A stretch of DNA of 64,000 nucleotides from Pollutimonas bauzanensis_A (lineage in GTDB: Bacteria > Pseudomonadota > Gammaproteobacteria > Burkholderiales > Burkholderiaceae_B), in NCBI RefSeq assembly GCF_040393045.1, contig NZ_JBEBUX010000001.1:15427-79426 (forward strand), written 5' to 3'. Below, piece by piece: positions 25,749-34,204 of this stretch. A program made the position numbers and the translations under genes. The first letter of the stretch is position 1; every line of letters begins with the position of its first letter. The notes beneath the pieces are model-generated. The model did no database searches. It saw only the letters and a program-made list of their open reading frames with translations, and was not told the origin of the DNA.

Positions 25749-27038
25749 GTGAGTGGCGGCTGGACGATCACACGTTCACACTTTGTTCTGACTGGGCAGT
25801 TAATGCGTAAGTACGGTCTGCTGCTTGCGACGATCCTGCTGGGGGCGGAGCTGCTCGAGACGCTCTTGATGCGCCTTGCGGTGGAGCTGGGCATGATCCA
25901 TCGCTTCGCGGGGCTGGTCGCTGTGATCATGATCATCCTGCTGCAACTGATCGTGTTCGTTGCCATGTTCGTCGTTCTTCGCGATGGGCCAAGCGCGTTC
26001 AGGCTGCGTCGCAGTCCTAGCCTGGATTCGGCTCTCCTACAGGAAAAAAACGGTTCGCCGATATTTGCCAGTGCGCTACTGGCGGTGCTCATCCCATTCT
26101 ATGGCTACTACGCTGGCTGGGGATTCTTGAGCAACACCCTGCGTGATTATTCCCGGGCATTCCTGACGGAGCAGTGGAACCGCATTGATTTCCTGCAACC
26201 GGACTCGATCGGCCCTCACGCCCTGCAAGTGGACGGCACGTTATGGCTGCTCATTCCTGTTGTGTTTGTCTGGCTTGTCCGTCGCACGGCCAAGGCCCGG
26301 CATGCCAGCACCGGTCACTCGATTTGGCCGCTGGTCGTTGTCGCCTGCGAAGCCACTTGGGTCATTCTGGGGCTTTATGTGCTCAGTGGCTGGAAGGCTC
26401 AGTTTGTCTCCTGGCTTGCTGCCATGCCATCGCCGGCAAGTTTGCTGGACTGGCTTTTGCCAGCGGCGCAGGCAGTTATTTCGGAAGCGAGCCAGCGACC
26501 GGTCGATTGGCCTCCGCCGTTGCAGGCGGCAGACTGGCTGGGTCAACTATTCCGCTATGCATTGCTGCCGCTCATCTGGTTCAATCTGGGCGCCATCGTC
26601 TATGGACACGATTTGAACATGATGTCCGACTCGACCCGGTCCGTAACAAGCCGAGTGACGAATCGCTGGGCAGCGCTGCCCAAGCCTCTTACCGATTTCC
26701 TTGGGCATTTCTGGGGCGGGCTAGTCAAGCGTTGGCATGCCGTTGCTAATGGTGTGCTGCTGGCGGCTTCGGCGGGTGTGTGGCTGACGGTATCGATTCT
26801 GTGCTTTTGGCGGCTGGCCGATTGGCTGGGTCGTTGGGCATGGGTCGGGGCGGCAAGGCTGATCGGTCCGCAGGATAGCGATGTCTGGATGTTTGCCGCC
26901 ATACCGCTGAATCTGCTGTTTGGCATGCCCGGTCAGCCGCAGGACGGCGTGGTAGTGATGGTTGTGCAGTTTTGCGTGCTGGCTGCCGGATTGTCGCTGG
27001 CATTGAAGGGGCAGGGGGCGTCTAAGGCAAGTTCCTGA
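25749..27038 (+). CDS. Uncharacterised multi-pass membrane protein
   Basis: 429 residues, not recognised. About eight strongly hydrophobic segments can be drawn: near 22-42, 53-77, 104-127, 164-178, 192-213, 270-285, 340-364 and 410-430, with Trp- and Pro-rich loops between (one at about 220-260 may face the periplasm). I chose the GTG at 25749 because GGGGAGG lies seven bases upstream; the frame is open further up but overlaps the DeoR remnant. Its last 17 bases overlap the end of the convergent gene at 27022. Position opposite three secreted, anchored proteins suggests a joint envelope function, but that is inference. No transporter or enzyme signature seen. Confidence 0.75.
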   Translation: MSGGWTITRSHFVLTGQLMRKYGLLLATILLGAELLETLLMRLAVELGMIHRFAGLVAVIMIILLQLIVFVAMFVVLRDGPSAFRLRRSPSLDSALLQEKNGSPIFASALLAVLIPFYGYYAGWGFLSNTLRDYSRAFLTEQWNRIDFLQPDSIGPHALQVDGTLWLLIPVVFVWLVRRTAKARHASTGHSIWPLVVVACEATWVILGLYVLSGWKAQFVSWLAAMPSPASLLDWLLPAAQAVISEASQRPVDWPPPLQAADWLGQLFRYALLPLIWFNLGAIVYGHDLNMMSDSTRSVTSRVTNRWAALPKPLTDFLGHFWGGLVKRWHAVANGVLLAASAGVWLTVSILCFWRLADWLGRWAWVGAARLIGPQDSDVWMFAAIPLNLLFGMPGQPQDGVVVMVVQFCVLAAGLSLALKGQGASKASS

Positions 27039-27573
27039 CGGCTGGAGCGATTGCAAAAGACAGCGCACGGGGGCGAGTGCCTACGCCGGATACGTGCAGT
27101 CGCAGTCCTTGCAGGCTGTCTGTCGGTAGCAGGAAGACCTGGTCGGCATGTACCGTTTCGTTGCCGTTACCCTCATCTTTTGGCTGCAATCGGCACAGAC
27201 CGGCGTTTTTGTGATCTGGCGATAGCGCCTTGATGGCGCCATCCGCGCTTGCACTGCTAAGCGGCATCCAGATCTGTCCCGTTGCACTGTGCAGCGAAAC
27301 ACGGCAGTCCTGCCATGCTTCGCGAGCGGCGGGTGTTACCTGCATTTTCAGTCGGATCAGTACAGCAGCACGCTCGGGCTTTTGCGCAGCGATGGCGGCG
27401 GTCTGTGCTACTACCGCAACCTGCAAGCCGTCCATCGATGCGCCACCGGGCGAGGCGTCGATAGCGCGCCATTCGCGGTTGGCGCTCAATTCACGCAGAG
27501 CTGGCCAACCATCCACGGCGATGATGACTGCAAATAATACGGCGGCCACTGCCAGCCATCCTGGTTTCTTCAT
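27022..27573 (-). CDS. Uncharacterised anchored periplasmic protein (183 aa), third of three
   Basis: 183 residues, not recognised. One N-terminal hydrophobic helix (about 6-21, WLAVAAVLFAVIIAV) without a lipobox, then a soluble domain rich in short beta-like stretches: DGLQVAVVAQT, RAAVLIRLKMQVTP, RVSLHSATGQIWMPL. Two Cys (in D-C-R-V and L-C-R-L) could pair in the periplasm. It starts inside the stop of the gene before it (ATGA overlap), so it is the last gene of a coupled trio. It is exactly as long as its two neighbours, although sequence similarity is hard to see. Function unknown. Confidence 0.72.
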   Translation of the reverse strand: MKKPGWLAVAAVLFAVIIAVDGWPALRELSANREWRAIDASPGGASMDGLQVAVVAQTAAIAAQKPERAAVLIRLKMQVTPAAREAWQDCRVSLHSATGQIWMPLSSASADGAIKALSPDHKNAGLCRLQPKDEGNGNETVHADQVFLLPTDSLQGLRLHVSGVGTRPRALSFAIAPAVRNLP

Positions 27574-28121
27574 GGCGTCAGGCTCAATAGCGCAGTGTGC
27601 GGCATAGGGGCGCCGACCGTGGGTGTCAGCGCGAGTTCGCTATCGAGAATGTTGGGGCCTCTGCGGGCCAGTAGCAGTTTGCCACCTTCGATTTCGTCCC
27701 GCGGCAGCTCGAAGACGGCGCGACCCTGGTCTTCAAGTCCAGGGTGGAACTGGCGCACGCCAAGCGTTCCCGGAGCCTCCTCCGTACGCACCGACTGCAC
27801 ATACTGGCGGCCGCTACGGCCTTGCCATGTCGCCGTTAGACGTACCGATTCGCGTACGTTTGAAATATCGAAGTCGACAATAAGAAAAACGCCCTGGGTG
27901 TCTCGTGTGACTGGGGTTCCGTAACGATTGAAGGACAGCTGGTCTGTCGTTTGCCAGTCCGTGAAACGCGCGGAGAGCAGACGCCCTTGTGCGTTTTCGC
28001 CGCTTTGGGCCGTGGTGCGCAAGGGCTGGAATACGCTGTCGAAATCAGGTGTCGTCATCATCATGGCGCCAAGGGCGCAGGCCCCCAGTAAGACAGGGAG
28101 AACATTGCGCACGCGAATCAT
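27570..28121 (-). CDS. Uncharacterised anchored periplasmic protein (183 aa), second of three
   Basis: 183 residues, not recognised. N-terminal hydrophobic segment (about 7-22, VLPVLLGACALGAMMM), then a domain with the alternating pattern of a beta sandwich: GVFLIVDFDISNVRESVRLTATW, RQYVQSVRTEE, GRAVFELPRDE, GKLLLARRG. The F-L-I-V-D-F-D-I-S-N-V strand resembles the first strand of DUF4352/telokin-like domains that bind at the bacterial surface, a resemblance by eye only. I start at M-I-R-V-R-N (28121) because it overlaps the previous stop by four bases and leads directly into the signal segment. Function unknown. Confidence 0.72.
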   Translation of the reverse strand: MIRVRNVLPVLLGACALGAMMMTTPDFDSVFQPLRTTAQSGENAQGRLLSARFTDWQTTDQLSFNRYGTPVTRDTQGVFLIVDFDISNVRESVRLTATWQGRSGRQYVQSVRTEEAPGTLGVRQFHPGLEDQGRAVFELPRDEIEGGKLLLARRGPNILDSELALTPTVGAPMPHTALLSLTP

Positions 28122-28669
28122 GGCGTAGGTTCCGGGATGGCGGCCATGTGCGCCGCAGCCGAATAGCCCAGCCAATTCGAGCGGCCGTAAAGGTTGTCTT
28201 TTAACTTGAATTGTTGTTGAAAGAAGGTGAGCGACAGTTTCCCAGCTTGCCAACCTTCTGGTACTTGCCAGGTAATTTCCACGTCTTCGGGCATCCTGGG
28301 CTGTAGCTGATACAGGGCCTGGCGGTCGCGAAGCAGCGTGACTTCGGGGGCGCTGAATGCAACGTTGTCGGCTTCGACCGTCACTAACCTTGGCGGGTAG
28401 CCCAAGGGGGCGGGCTGGGTCTCGCTCGTGACATTCTCGACCCTTGCGGACAGCACCAGCAGGTCGGAACGAAGTTGTAGCGATAGCGGGGTCAGCGTGA
28501 CGCGACCTAATGCCAGCGGCGAGCCTAGTTGGGTTTCAGGCACGACAGGCGCTGTACGTGCGGCTTCAATGGTTTGCCACCAGCCGTACAGGATTGCTGC
28601 GGTAATGCCAGATGCCGCCAAGGCGCGCCGAATAGTGCGGCGCATCAGTGACGATTGTTGTTCTGCCAT
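28118..28669 (-). CDS. Uncharacterised anchored periplasmic protein (183 aa), first of three
   Basis: 183 residues, not recognised. A basic N-terminus (MRRTIRR) leads into a hydrophobic segment (about 16-28, ALAASGITAAILYGWW), then a domain with DLLVLSARVENVTSE, RLVTVEADNVAFSAPEV and EDVEITWQVPEGW, again a beta-sandwich-like pattern. Start at M-A-E-Q-Q with GAGAG upstream. It lies 59 bases after the siderophore receptor gene on the same strand, with its own -10 element between, and overlaps the next gene by four bases. It may follow iron-uptake expression or be independent. Function unknown. Confidence 0.72.
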   Translation of the reverse strand: MAEQQSSLMRRTIRRALAASGITAAILYGWWQTIEAARTAPVVPETQLGSPLALGRVTLTPLSLQLRSDLLVLSARVENVTSETQPAPLGYPPRLVTVEADNVAFSAPEVTLLRDRQALYQLQPRMPEDVEITWQVPEGWQAGKLSLTFFQQQFKLKDNLYGRSNWLGYSAAAHMAAIPEPTP

Positions 28670-28690
28670 AAGGCCACTCTCGCATGGACT

Positions 28691-28719
28691 GCTCTTGTGA
28701 CTATTATAGGCACAAGCGC
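28691..28719 (-). promoter_or_regulatory. Promoter -10 box framed by an inverted repeat
   Basis: On the minus strand TATAAT (28708-28703) lies in the middle of CTTGTG...CACAAG (6-base arms at 28694-28699 and 28711-28716, with two further pairs outside). Transcription would begin about 27 bases before the ATG at 28669. The -35 region is poor, so an activator is possible; the dyad centred on the -10 box rather suggests a repressor. Confidence 0.5.
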
Positions 28720-28728
28720 AATCTGCGA

Positions 28729-30879
28729 TCAGAACCTGTAGGTAGCGCTTGCCACGATGGAGCGGCGCGAGCCGTACCAGCAGTCGCCTCGGCTCAGGCA
28801 TGTGCTGACGTAGGTTTTGTCGAACAAGTTGTTGGCATTGATGGCATAGCGCCACGATGGCGTCTCGTAGGCCAGCATGGCATCGACCAGCGTAACGTCG
28901 GGCGTGCGGGGTGCATCGCCGTCCTGGAAGTCGCCCAGCCAGCGGACGCCGGCACCGGCGGACAGGCCTTTTACGTCGCCGATGGCAAAGCGATACTTGC
29001 CCCAGACCGAGGCCTGGTGCTTGGGCATGCCTTCAAGCTGTTCGTCCAGGTCGATGTAGTTATAGTTGGCAATCAGGTCGAACTGTCGACCGATTTCAGT
29101 CTTGAGTTCGAGTTCGATGCCGCGGTTGCGAGTCTTGCCGACTTGCGCCTGCTTGGTCGGATTGGCCGGGTCATCGATCAGGCGGTTTTCTTCCTGCAAC
29201 GTGTAGGCCGCAGCATTGACCATCAGGCCGCCGTCTGCCGACTCATACTTTAGGCCGGCTTCGACCTGCTTGCCGCGAATGGGAACGAAGGTTGCGCCCG
29301 ATGCATCGCGTCCGAGTACCGGCGTAAACGATTCGCTATAGCTGAGATAGGGCGATAGGCCATTGTCGGCCGCGTACATGAAGCCCAGGCGCTTGGACGT
29401 GGCGCGGCTGACCTGATCTTCTCCGCCCTCGACGGCGCTCTTGGAGCGATCACGCCGCAGCCCGGCCACTGCAATCCAGTTGCCGTAACGCAGTTGATCC
29501 TGCAGGTAAATGCCCATGTCGCGTTGACGCGCCGTCGGCTGGTGATTCGTGAATGCAGGCGGCGTATAGGCTGGGTAAACCGGGTTAAAGGCATCGATCA
29601 GGGGCACAGTATCCGGTGACTCGAACGCGGACACTTTGTCTTCCTTGGCATAAGTCACATCAAAGCCCAACAACACCTGATGCTTGATCGATCCGGTATC
29701 GAACCTGCCTTCCATGTGCTGATCGGCCGATGCCATTTTTACGGTGGTAATGGTGCCGTCCGCGTATCGGCTAAGCATACGCTTGTTGACGGGATCAGCC
29801 GGCCAGCCATCGGCGCCGCTGAACGAGTTGGCGTACAGGCTGCGGTAGTCGACCTCGTTGTGCGACCAGCGCGTATTCTGCCGTACCGTCCAATTGTCGT
29901 TGAAGGCATGCTCGAAGCTCCAGCCTATGGCGCGCCGGCTTGAGTTGTAGCGATCCCACTCAGGATCGCCGATGAAGCTGTCAGTGGGAATCTGTCCGTT
30001 CGGGTTGGGCAATGAAACCCCTTCCCAAGGAAAGAACTGCGCCGTCGATCCCGACTTGTCTTCTTGCAGCAGGGCGCGCAGGGTCAGCGATGTGCTGGCC
30101 GTGGGTTGCCATGTCAGCGATGGCGCGAGCACCCAGCGATCGTCCGGCACATGCTTCACTTGTGTATCGGCTAAGCGGCCCAGAGCGACGACGCGATATA
30201 GCCATTTTGCATCCTCGTCGATGGGGCCGGTAAAATCGGCCTGGATCTGTCGACGGTTATGCGAGCCATATGACACGCCGATCTCGCGCATGGGTTCGGC
30301 CAGCGGGCGCTTGGTGACCATGTTGACCACGCCGGCTGTGCTTCCCTGGCCATACAGCATGGACGAGGGGCCGCGCAGCACCTCGATGCGTTCGAGCGTG
30401 TAGGGTTCGGCACGCGTGGTGCTGGTGTACCAGTTGTAGTTGCTGCGCAGGCCATCCAGGAACACAGCGGGCTCCGAGCCGCGGATGCGGAAGCTGTCGG
30501 CACGGGAATCCAGGCCGTATGCATCCGAGCGGACGCCGGCGGCATAGTTGAGCGCATCCTGCACGCTGGTTGCGCCCTGGTCCTGGATCTCTTCGCTTGT
30601 GATTACGGTCACCGATTGGGGCGTCTCACTCAGCGGTGTATTGGTTTTGGTGGCCGAGATCGAGCGCTTGGCGATATAGCCGCCCACCGGCTCGAACGGC
30701 GATTCTGGCGCAGCTTGCGGGTTGACCGTGATCGGCGCCAAGGTGCGTGTGTCACCTTTCTGAGTTAACGATGCCTCCTGAGCCGAAGCGATCGGCATGC
30801 CTGCCGTCAGCGAATACGAAAGCCAACCTGTTGCGGCCAGGGCACTCACGGTTGACCGGGTCAATGTCTTGCACGGCAT
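28729..30879 (-). CDS. TonB-dependent siderophore receptor
   Basis: 716 residues, outer-membrane ferric-siderophore receptor of the FpvA/FhuA class. A signal peptide (about 1-33, ending near ASAQ), a TonB-box-like region, then the plug domain (about 70-185: SETPQSVTVITSEEIQDQGATSVQDALNYAAGV split into typical plug motifs; LERIEVLRGPSSMLYGQG) and a 22-strand barrel ending in the terminal aromatic signal S-A-T-Y-R-F. Start at M-P-C-K-T with GAAGAGGA upstream. Last gene of the PepSY operon. The siderophore cannot be told from sequence; no biosynthesis genes are in the window, so a foreign siderophore is likely. Confidence 0.93.
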   Translation of the reverse strand: MPCKTLTRSTVSALAATGWLSYSLTAGMPIASAQEASLTQKGDTRTLAPITVNPQAAPESPFEPVGGYIAKRSISATKTNTPLSETPQSVTVITSEEIQDQGATSVQDALNYAAGVRSDAYGLDSRADSFRIRGSEPAVFLDGLRSNYNWYTSTTRAEPYTLERIEVLRGPSSMLYGQGSTAGVVNMVTKRPLAEPMREIGVSYGSHNRRQIQADFTGPIDEDAKWLYRVVALGRLADTQVKHVPDDRWVLAPSLTWQPTASTSLTLRALLQEDKSGSTAQFFPWEGVSLPNPNGQIPTDSFIGDPEWDRYNSSRRAIGWSFEHAFNDNWTVRQNTRWSHNEVDYRSLYANSFSGADGWPADPVNKRMLSRYADGTITTVKMASADQHMEGRFDTGSIKHQVLLGFDVTYAKEDKVSAFESPDTVPLIDAFNPVYPAYTPPAFTNHQPTARQRDMGIYLQDQLRYGNWIAVAGLRRDRSKSAVEGGEDQVSRATSKRLGFMYAADNGLSPYLSYSESFTPVLGRDASGATFVPIRGKQVEAGLKYESADGGLMVNAAAYTLQEENRLIDDPANPTKQAQVGKTRNRGIELELKTEIGRQFDLIANYNYIDLDEQLEGMPKHQASVWGKYRFAIGDVKGLSAGAGVRWLGDFQDGDAPRTPDVTLVDAMLAYETPSWRYAINANNLFDKTYVSTCLSRGDCWYGSRRSIVASATYRF

Positions 30880-30946
30880 ATAAATCCTCTTCCAGTTTTT
30901 TTTGTTGAGTTCAAATGGGCGTGATGCTGCGCCGGACTCTTTGCCC

Positions 30947-31135
30947 TTATCTTCTGGGAAACAACCAGAACCAGATGCCCGCCACGACCGGTGTAGCGAG
31001 CGCCACCCAGGCAAGCCAGTGCCAAATGTCCACGCCCAGCAGCGCAGCTAACAAGCCAAAACAGGTCAGCAACCCGAGGGCGGTCGGCACACCCCACAGG
31101 CGCCACATGGCGGCATACTGTTTTGTTGACATCAA
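30947..31135 (-). CDS. Small inner-membrane protein of the siderophore operon
   Basis: 62 residues with two predicted membrane helices (about 13-33, GVPTALGLLTCFGLLAALLG, and 38-58, WLAWVALATPVVAGIWFW). It begins inside the PepSY stop codon (ATGA) and ends 67 bases before the receptor gene. Small two-helix proteins of this kind are common beside PepSY-type proteins in siderophore operons of Proteobacteria; they are thought to be accessory to the membrane reductase. No further function can be given. Confidence 0.75.
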   Translation of the reverse strand: MMSTKQYAAMWRLWGVPTALGLLTCFGLLAALLGVDIWHWLAWVALATPVVAGIWFWLFPRR

Positions 31136-32301
31136 TACCCCGCCGGATTCGGGCTGGCCGAGAATTCGCTCGCCATCCGTTCGATGCGAGCGTTATTCGC
31201 CTTGCGGCGTGCGATCCATAGATACAGGCCGCTGGCCAGCACCACGATGGTCAGCAGATCGAGTAGCGCCCAGATCACCTTGAGAGGCATGCCGCCGTAA
31301 TCGCCAAAGTGCAGCGGCCGCGACAGCTCGAGCAGGTTCAGATACCAGGGAGGATGCGCCACGGCGGTCACAGCACCCGTACCTGCATCGACCAGAACAG
31401 GGGTAAACAGGTGACTGGTCAGAGGCGTGGCGCCTTTGGTCCAGATGACGTAGTGATGAGAAGTGGCATAGAGGTTGCCCGGGTAGCTGATGCTGACCAC
31501 TTCATTGGCAGGTACCGCTCCAGCGGCCGTCGTCACGGCAGCGTCTACGGATGTATGCCGTAAAGGCGGCGCATCGTTTCGGTACGACGCAATCAGCTCG
31601 GCCACTTCTGTAGCCTGCCATAGGCTATATAGCGGCCTGGCCAGTTCGTTGATGACACCGGTCACGCCGACGACCATTGCCCAGACCAGGGTGACGGCGC
31701 CCAACAAATTGTGTAGATCCAGCCACTTAAGCCGCGTGGAGCGCTGCTTGCGCACAGTGCCGAACGATAGCTTCTTCATGAAGGGGCCATAAAGCACCAC
31801 GCCCGAGACGATGGCGATGACGAACAACAGGCCCATAACGCCCAGGAACAACTGGCCGGGCAGGCCAGCGAACATGTCCACATGCAGCGCCAGCATCAGA
31901 CCCATGAAGGTGAATTGTTCCTGAGCCACCGTATCGCCATCCTGCAGCAGCGCGCCGGTATGGGCGTCGAAGCGCATGTAATGGTGTTGTTTGGGATCGG
32001 AAGCATAGGATGCAGACATGCCGACATACACCAGCGGCTCGTGGTCGTCCATGTATACATATTGGGTCACTTCACCGGGATATTGCTGGCGCGCGTTCTG
32101 AACAATACTGTCGAGGCTTGCACGTGGCGCGCCTTCTGCAACTACGGCATAAGGCTTGCCGTCATCCAGCAGGTGCTCGAGTTCTTCGTGAAATACCAGT
32201 GGCAGCCCGGTAATGCAGATCACCAGCAAAAATAGTGTGCATACCAAGCTGGACCATTTATGGACCCAGTACCAGGATTTGAGCGACGCGGCGGCTGTCA
32301 T
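31132..32301 (-). CDS. PepSY-associated membrane protein, putative siderophore-iron reductase
   Basis: 389 residues. PepSY-TM layout: first helix after the basic W-Y-W-V-H-K-W-S-S-L segment (about 14-38), a large periplasmic PepSY domain (about 45-130), then helices near 140-165, 190-215 and 335-360. The conserved H-K-W and later L-H-x-x-x-G/L-D-L-H-N-L-L-G histidines could hold heme or iron, as in FhuF-independent ferrisiderophore reductases such as FpvG/FsqB relatives. I start at M-T-A-A-A (32301); a longer form from 32322 is possible. First gene of the operon with the TonB receptor; it probably helps release iron. Confidence 0.85.
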   Translation of the reverse strand: MTAAASLKSWYWVHKWSSLVCTLFLLVICITGLPLVFHEELEHLLDDGKPYAVVAEGAPRASLDSIVQNARQQYPGEVTQYVYMDDHEPLVYVGMSASYASDPKQHHYMRFDAHTGALLQDGDTVAQEQFTFMGLMLALHVDMFAGLPGQLFLGVMGLLFVIAIVSGVVLYGPFMKKLSFGTVRKQRSTRLKWLDLHNLLGAVTLVWAMVVGVTGVINELARPLYSLWQATEVAELIASYRNDAPPLRHTSVDAAVTTAAGAVPANEVVSISYPGNLYATSHHYVIWTKGATPLTSHLFTPVLVDAGTGAVTAVAHPPWYLNLLELSRPLHFGDYGGMPLKVIWALLDLLTIVVLASGLYLWIARRKANNARIERMASEFSASPNPAGY

Positions 32302-32379
32302 GAACCCTTGTCCGCGTCGCAACGGACGCGGTAGCGTCCCGTGAGTTGCCGCATCGTAATGCCTCAGGTGTAACTGCTT

Positions 32380-32400
32380 GAATAGGAATGGTTCGTATTC
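32380..32400. promoter_or_regulatory. Imperfect inverted repeat upstream of the siderophore operon
   Basis: GAATAGGAA-TGG-TTCGTATTC, 9-base arms with one mismatch, 79 bases before the PepSY start. Siderophore operons usually have a Fur or ECF control; the arrangement is Fur-like in size but the sequence is a poor match to GATAATGATAATCATTATC, so the binding protein is open. Confidence 0.4.
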
Positions 32401-32401
32401 T

Positions 32402-32434
32402 AGTTTCTATTGTTTTTTGCTGTCAATAGAAACT
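32402..32434. terminator. Stem-loop between pcaD and the siderophore operon
   Basis: AGTTTCTATTG and CAATAGAAACT pair perfectly (11 bases) around an 11-base loop, 44 bases after the pcaD stop. It is symmetric and AT-rich and has T-rich sequence mainly in the loop and on the plus side, so termination of the cat operon is likely but an operator role is possible. Confidence 0.5.
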
Positions 32435-32477
32435 TTTCTGAGGAAATTAGGACTGTGGAAACTATTGACGTCGTTGA

Positions 32478-33254
32478 TCAAGCAAGAAACTTGACCACCT
32501 TGTCGCTGAACTCTGACGCCTGTTCCCAGTTCGATATGTGAGAGGCGTCCAGTTCGTGGTATTGAGCTCCGGGTATCTTTGCCGTTAGTGCCAACATGGC
32601 TTGCGGAGTGGTCGAAAGATCATGCGTGCCGCCTATTAACAGAACCTTGGCGACGATGTCGTGCACCTGTGCATCGAGGTCGGCATCACGCAGTGCCGCA
32701 CAAGTCGCGGCATACCCGTCAGTGGATATTCTGCGCATCATGTCTATCAGTATCTGGCTGGACTCTGGTTGCTTGGCCAGGTAATCGGCCGACAGCCAGC
32801 GCTGGATAAACTCATAGGCCATCGCCTCGACGCCATTCGTGCGGACGGTGTCGATGCGTGTTTCCCAGCTTTCGTTCGAACCTATCCTTGACGACGTATT
32901 GCACAATATAAGCCGATCCACTTGTTGCGGATGCGTCAAGGCAAGCCACATCGCAGTTAAGCCGCCTACAGACAAACCGCAGACATGTGCCCGTTCAATT
33001 TTCAGGAAGGTCAGCAAGTCGGAGAGGTCGCCGCCGAGGTCTGCCAAGCTATATTCACCTTGCGTCGCGGGCGAGTGCCCATGCCCTCGGGCATCGTAGC
33101 GCAGCACCCGGAAGTGCCGGCTCAATTCGGGCACTTGTTTAGACCACATGTCGGCGTTCGCGCCAAGCGAATTGGACAGTACCAGCCAAGGCGCATCTTC
33201 AGGGCCATCGACTAGATAGAAAATACGACTACTTGCCAGATTCGCATAGGGCAT
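32478..33254 (-). CDS. pcaD: 3-oxoadipate enol-lactonase
   Basis: 258 residues, alpha/beta hydrolase. It hydrolyses 3-oxoadipate enol-lactone, the product of muconolactone isomerase, to 3-oxoadipate. Nucleophile Ser95 in CGLSVGG, the oxyanion segment L-S-N-S-L-G-A-N, the R-Y-D-A-R-G-H-G-H-S strand-turn and the final acid/His (GTHDLSTTP; ASHISNWEQ) are all there. It follows catA by 12 bases in the cat operon, so the pathway runs to 3-oxoadipate within one transcript. The thiolase and CoA-transferase steps are not in the window. Confidence 0.93.
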   Translation of the reverse strand: MPYANLASSRIFYLVDGPEDAPWLVLSNSLGANADMWSKQVPELSRHFRVLRYDARGHGHSPATQGEYSLADLGGDLSDLLTFLKIERAHVCGLSVGGLTAMWLALTHPQQVDRLILCNTSSRIGSNESWETRIDTVRTNGVEAMAYEFIQRWLSADYLAKQPESSQILIDMMRRISTDGYAATCAALRDADLDAQVHDIVAKVLLIGGTHDLSTTPQAMLALTAKIPGAQYHELDASHISNWEQASEFSDKVVKFLA

Positions 33255-33266
33255 GGATGTCTCCTG

Positions 33267-34178
33267 TCAGGCTGCGGCGCGCACGCGAGTGATATCGGTG
33301 GTGATGACGTCTTGTTTGTCGGCATGCAAGACGAAATCGAACGTAATGTGTGAGAACTCGCCCTTAAGCTGGTATTTGGCAGCTTCGGCTTGGTCTGTCA
33401 CCTTGCTGACGGGCGGTACCAGTCCTTCGCGAGTGGCGAAAGCGAAGTCGTCCCACAGGAACGGGTCGCCATCGATATTGATTTGGGTAGTCAGTTTTCG
33501 GTGGCCGTCGGCGGTGACAAAGAAGTGAATGTGCGCTGGGCGCGTGCCGTGCCGGCCCAGTGTCTTTAACACAGCCTCGGTAGCGCCGTTGGGCGGTACG
33601 CTGTAACCCAGCGGCATGACACTTTGAAAACAGTAGCGGCCATTTTCATCGGTACGTATGCTGCGGCGCAGATTGAAGGCTTCTTGAGATGAGTCGAAAT
33701 AAGAATAATTCCCCAGGTGATTGGCATGCCAGACTTCCACGAGGGCATTCTTTAACGGAGTAACGCCGTCATCGGCGAATACCTGTCCTTCCATGACCAG
33801 CGGTTCGCCGATCTCATCGTCATTGCATAAGCGGGCAAAACCTACCGATTCAGGCGCCCCAGCGACATAGAGCGGACCTTCGATGGTGCGCGGTGTGGCG
33901 TTGGGAGACAGCCCCGCTTTCGCTTCTGCCTCGTCCATACGTATGTCCAGCAGGCGCTCGAAGCCTAATCCGGCTGCCATGAGCCCGTATTCGTTAGCAC
34001 CCGTACCCAGGAAATTCAATGCAGTCCAGAATTCGCTTGGGGTAACGTCGAATTCCTCTATCGTGTAGAACAAGTCTTTCACGATACGGTTTACGATGGC
34101 CTGTATGCGTTCATCCGGCACCGCGCCTTGCTTGCTTTCTATTTGTTTAATTAATTCATCTACGATTTTTTTGCTCAT
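33267..34178 (-). CDS. catA: Catechol 1,2-dioxygenase
   Basis: 303 residues, intradiol ring-cleaving enzyme making cis,cis-muconate. The N-terminal helical dimerisation domain (about 1-100) is typical of CatA. Iron ligands are intact: Tyr158 in NYSYFD, Tyr192 in LGYSVPP, His216 and His218 in RPAHIHFF. R-R-S-I-R-T-D-E-N-G and A-D-G-H-R-K-L-T-T-Q-I are also standard. The sequence reads as a true catechol rather than a chlorocatechol or hydroxyquinol dioxygenase. Placed third in the operon after catB and catC. Confidence 0.95.
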   Translation of the reverse strand: MSKKIVDELIKQIESKQGAVPDERIQAIVNRIVKDLFYTIEEFDVTPSEFWTALNFLGTGANEYGLMAAGLGFERLLDIRMDEAEAKAGLSPNATPRTIEGPLYVAGAPESVGFARLCNDDEIGEPLVMEGQVFADDGVTPLKNALVEVWHANHLGNYSYFDSSQEAFNLRRSIRTDENGRYCFQSVMPLGYSVPPNGATEAVLKTLGRHGTRPAHIHFFVTADGHRKLTTQINIDGDPFLWDDFAFATREGLVPPVSKVTDQAEAAKYQLKGEFSHITFDFVLHADKQDVITTDITRVRAAA

Positions 34179-34204
34179 GGCATGCTCCTTCTGGTGTTTA
34201 ACAA

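Noticed and set aside
32402..32434. Fur box before the siderophore operon
   Set aside because: The dyad does not match the Fur consensus; it is listed as a stem-loop of uncertain role.
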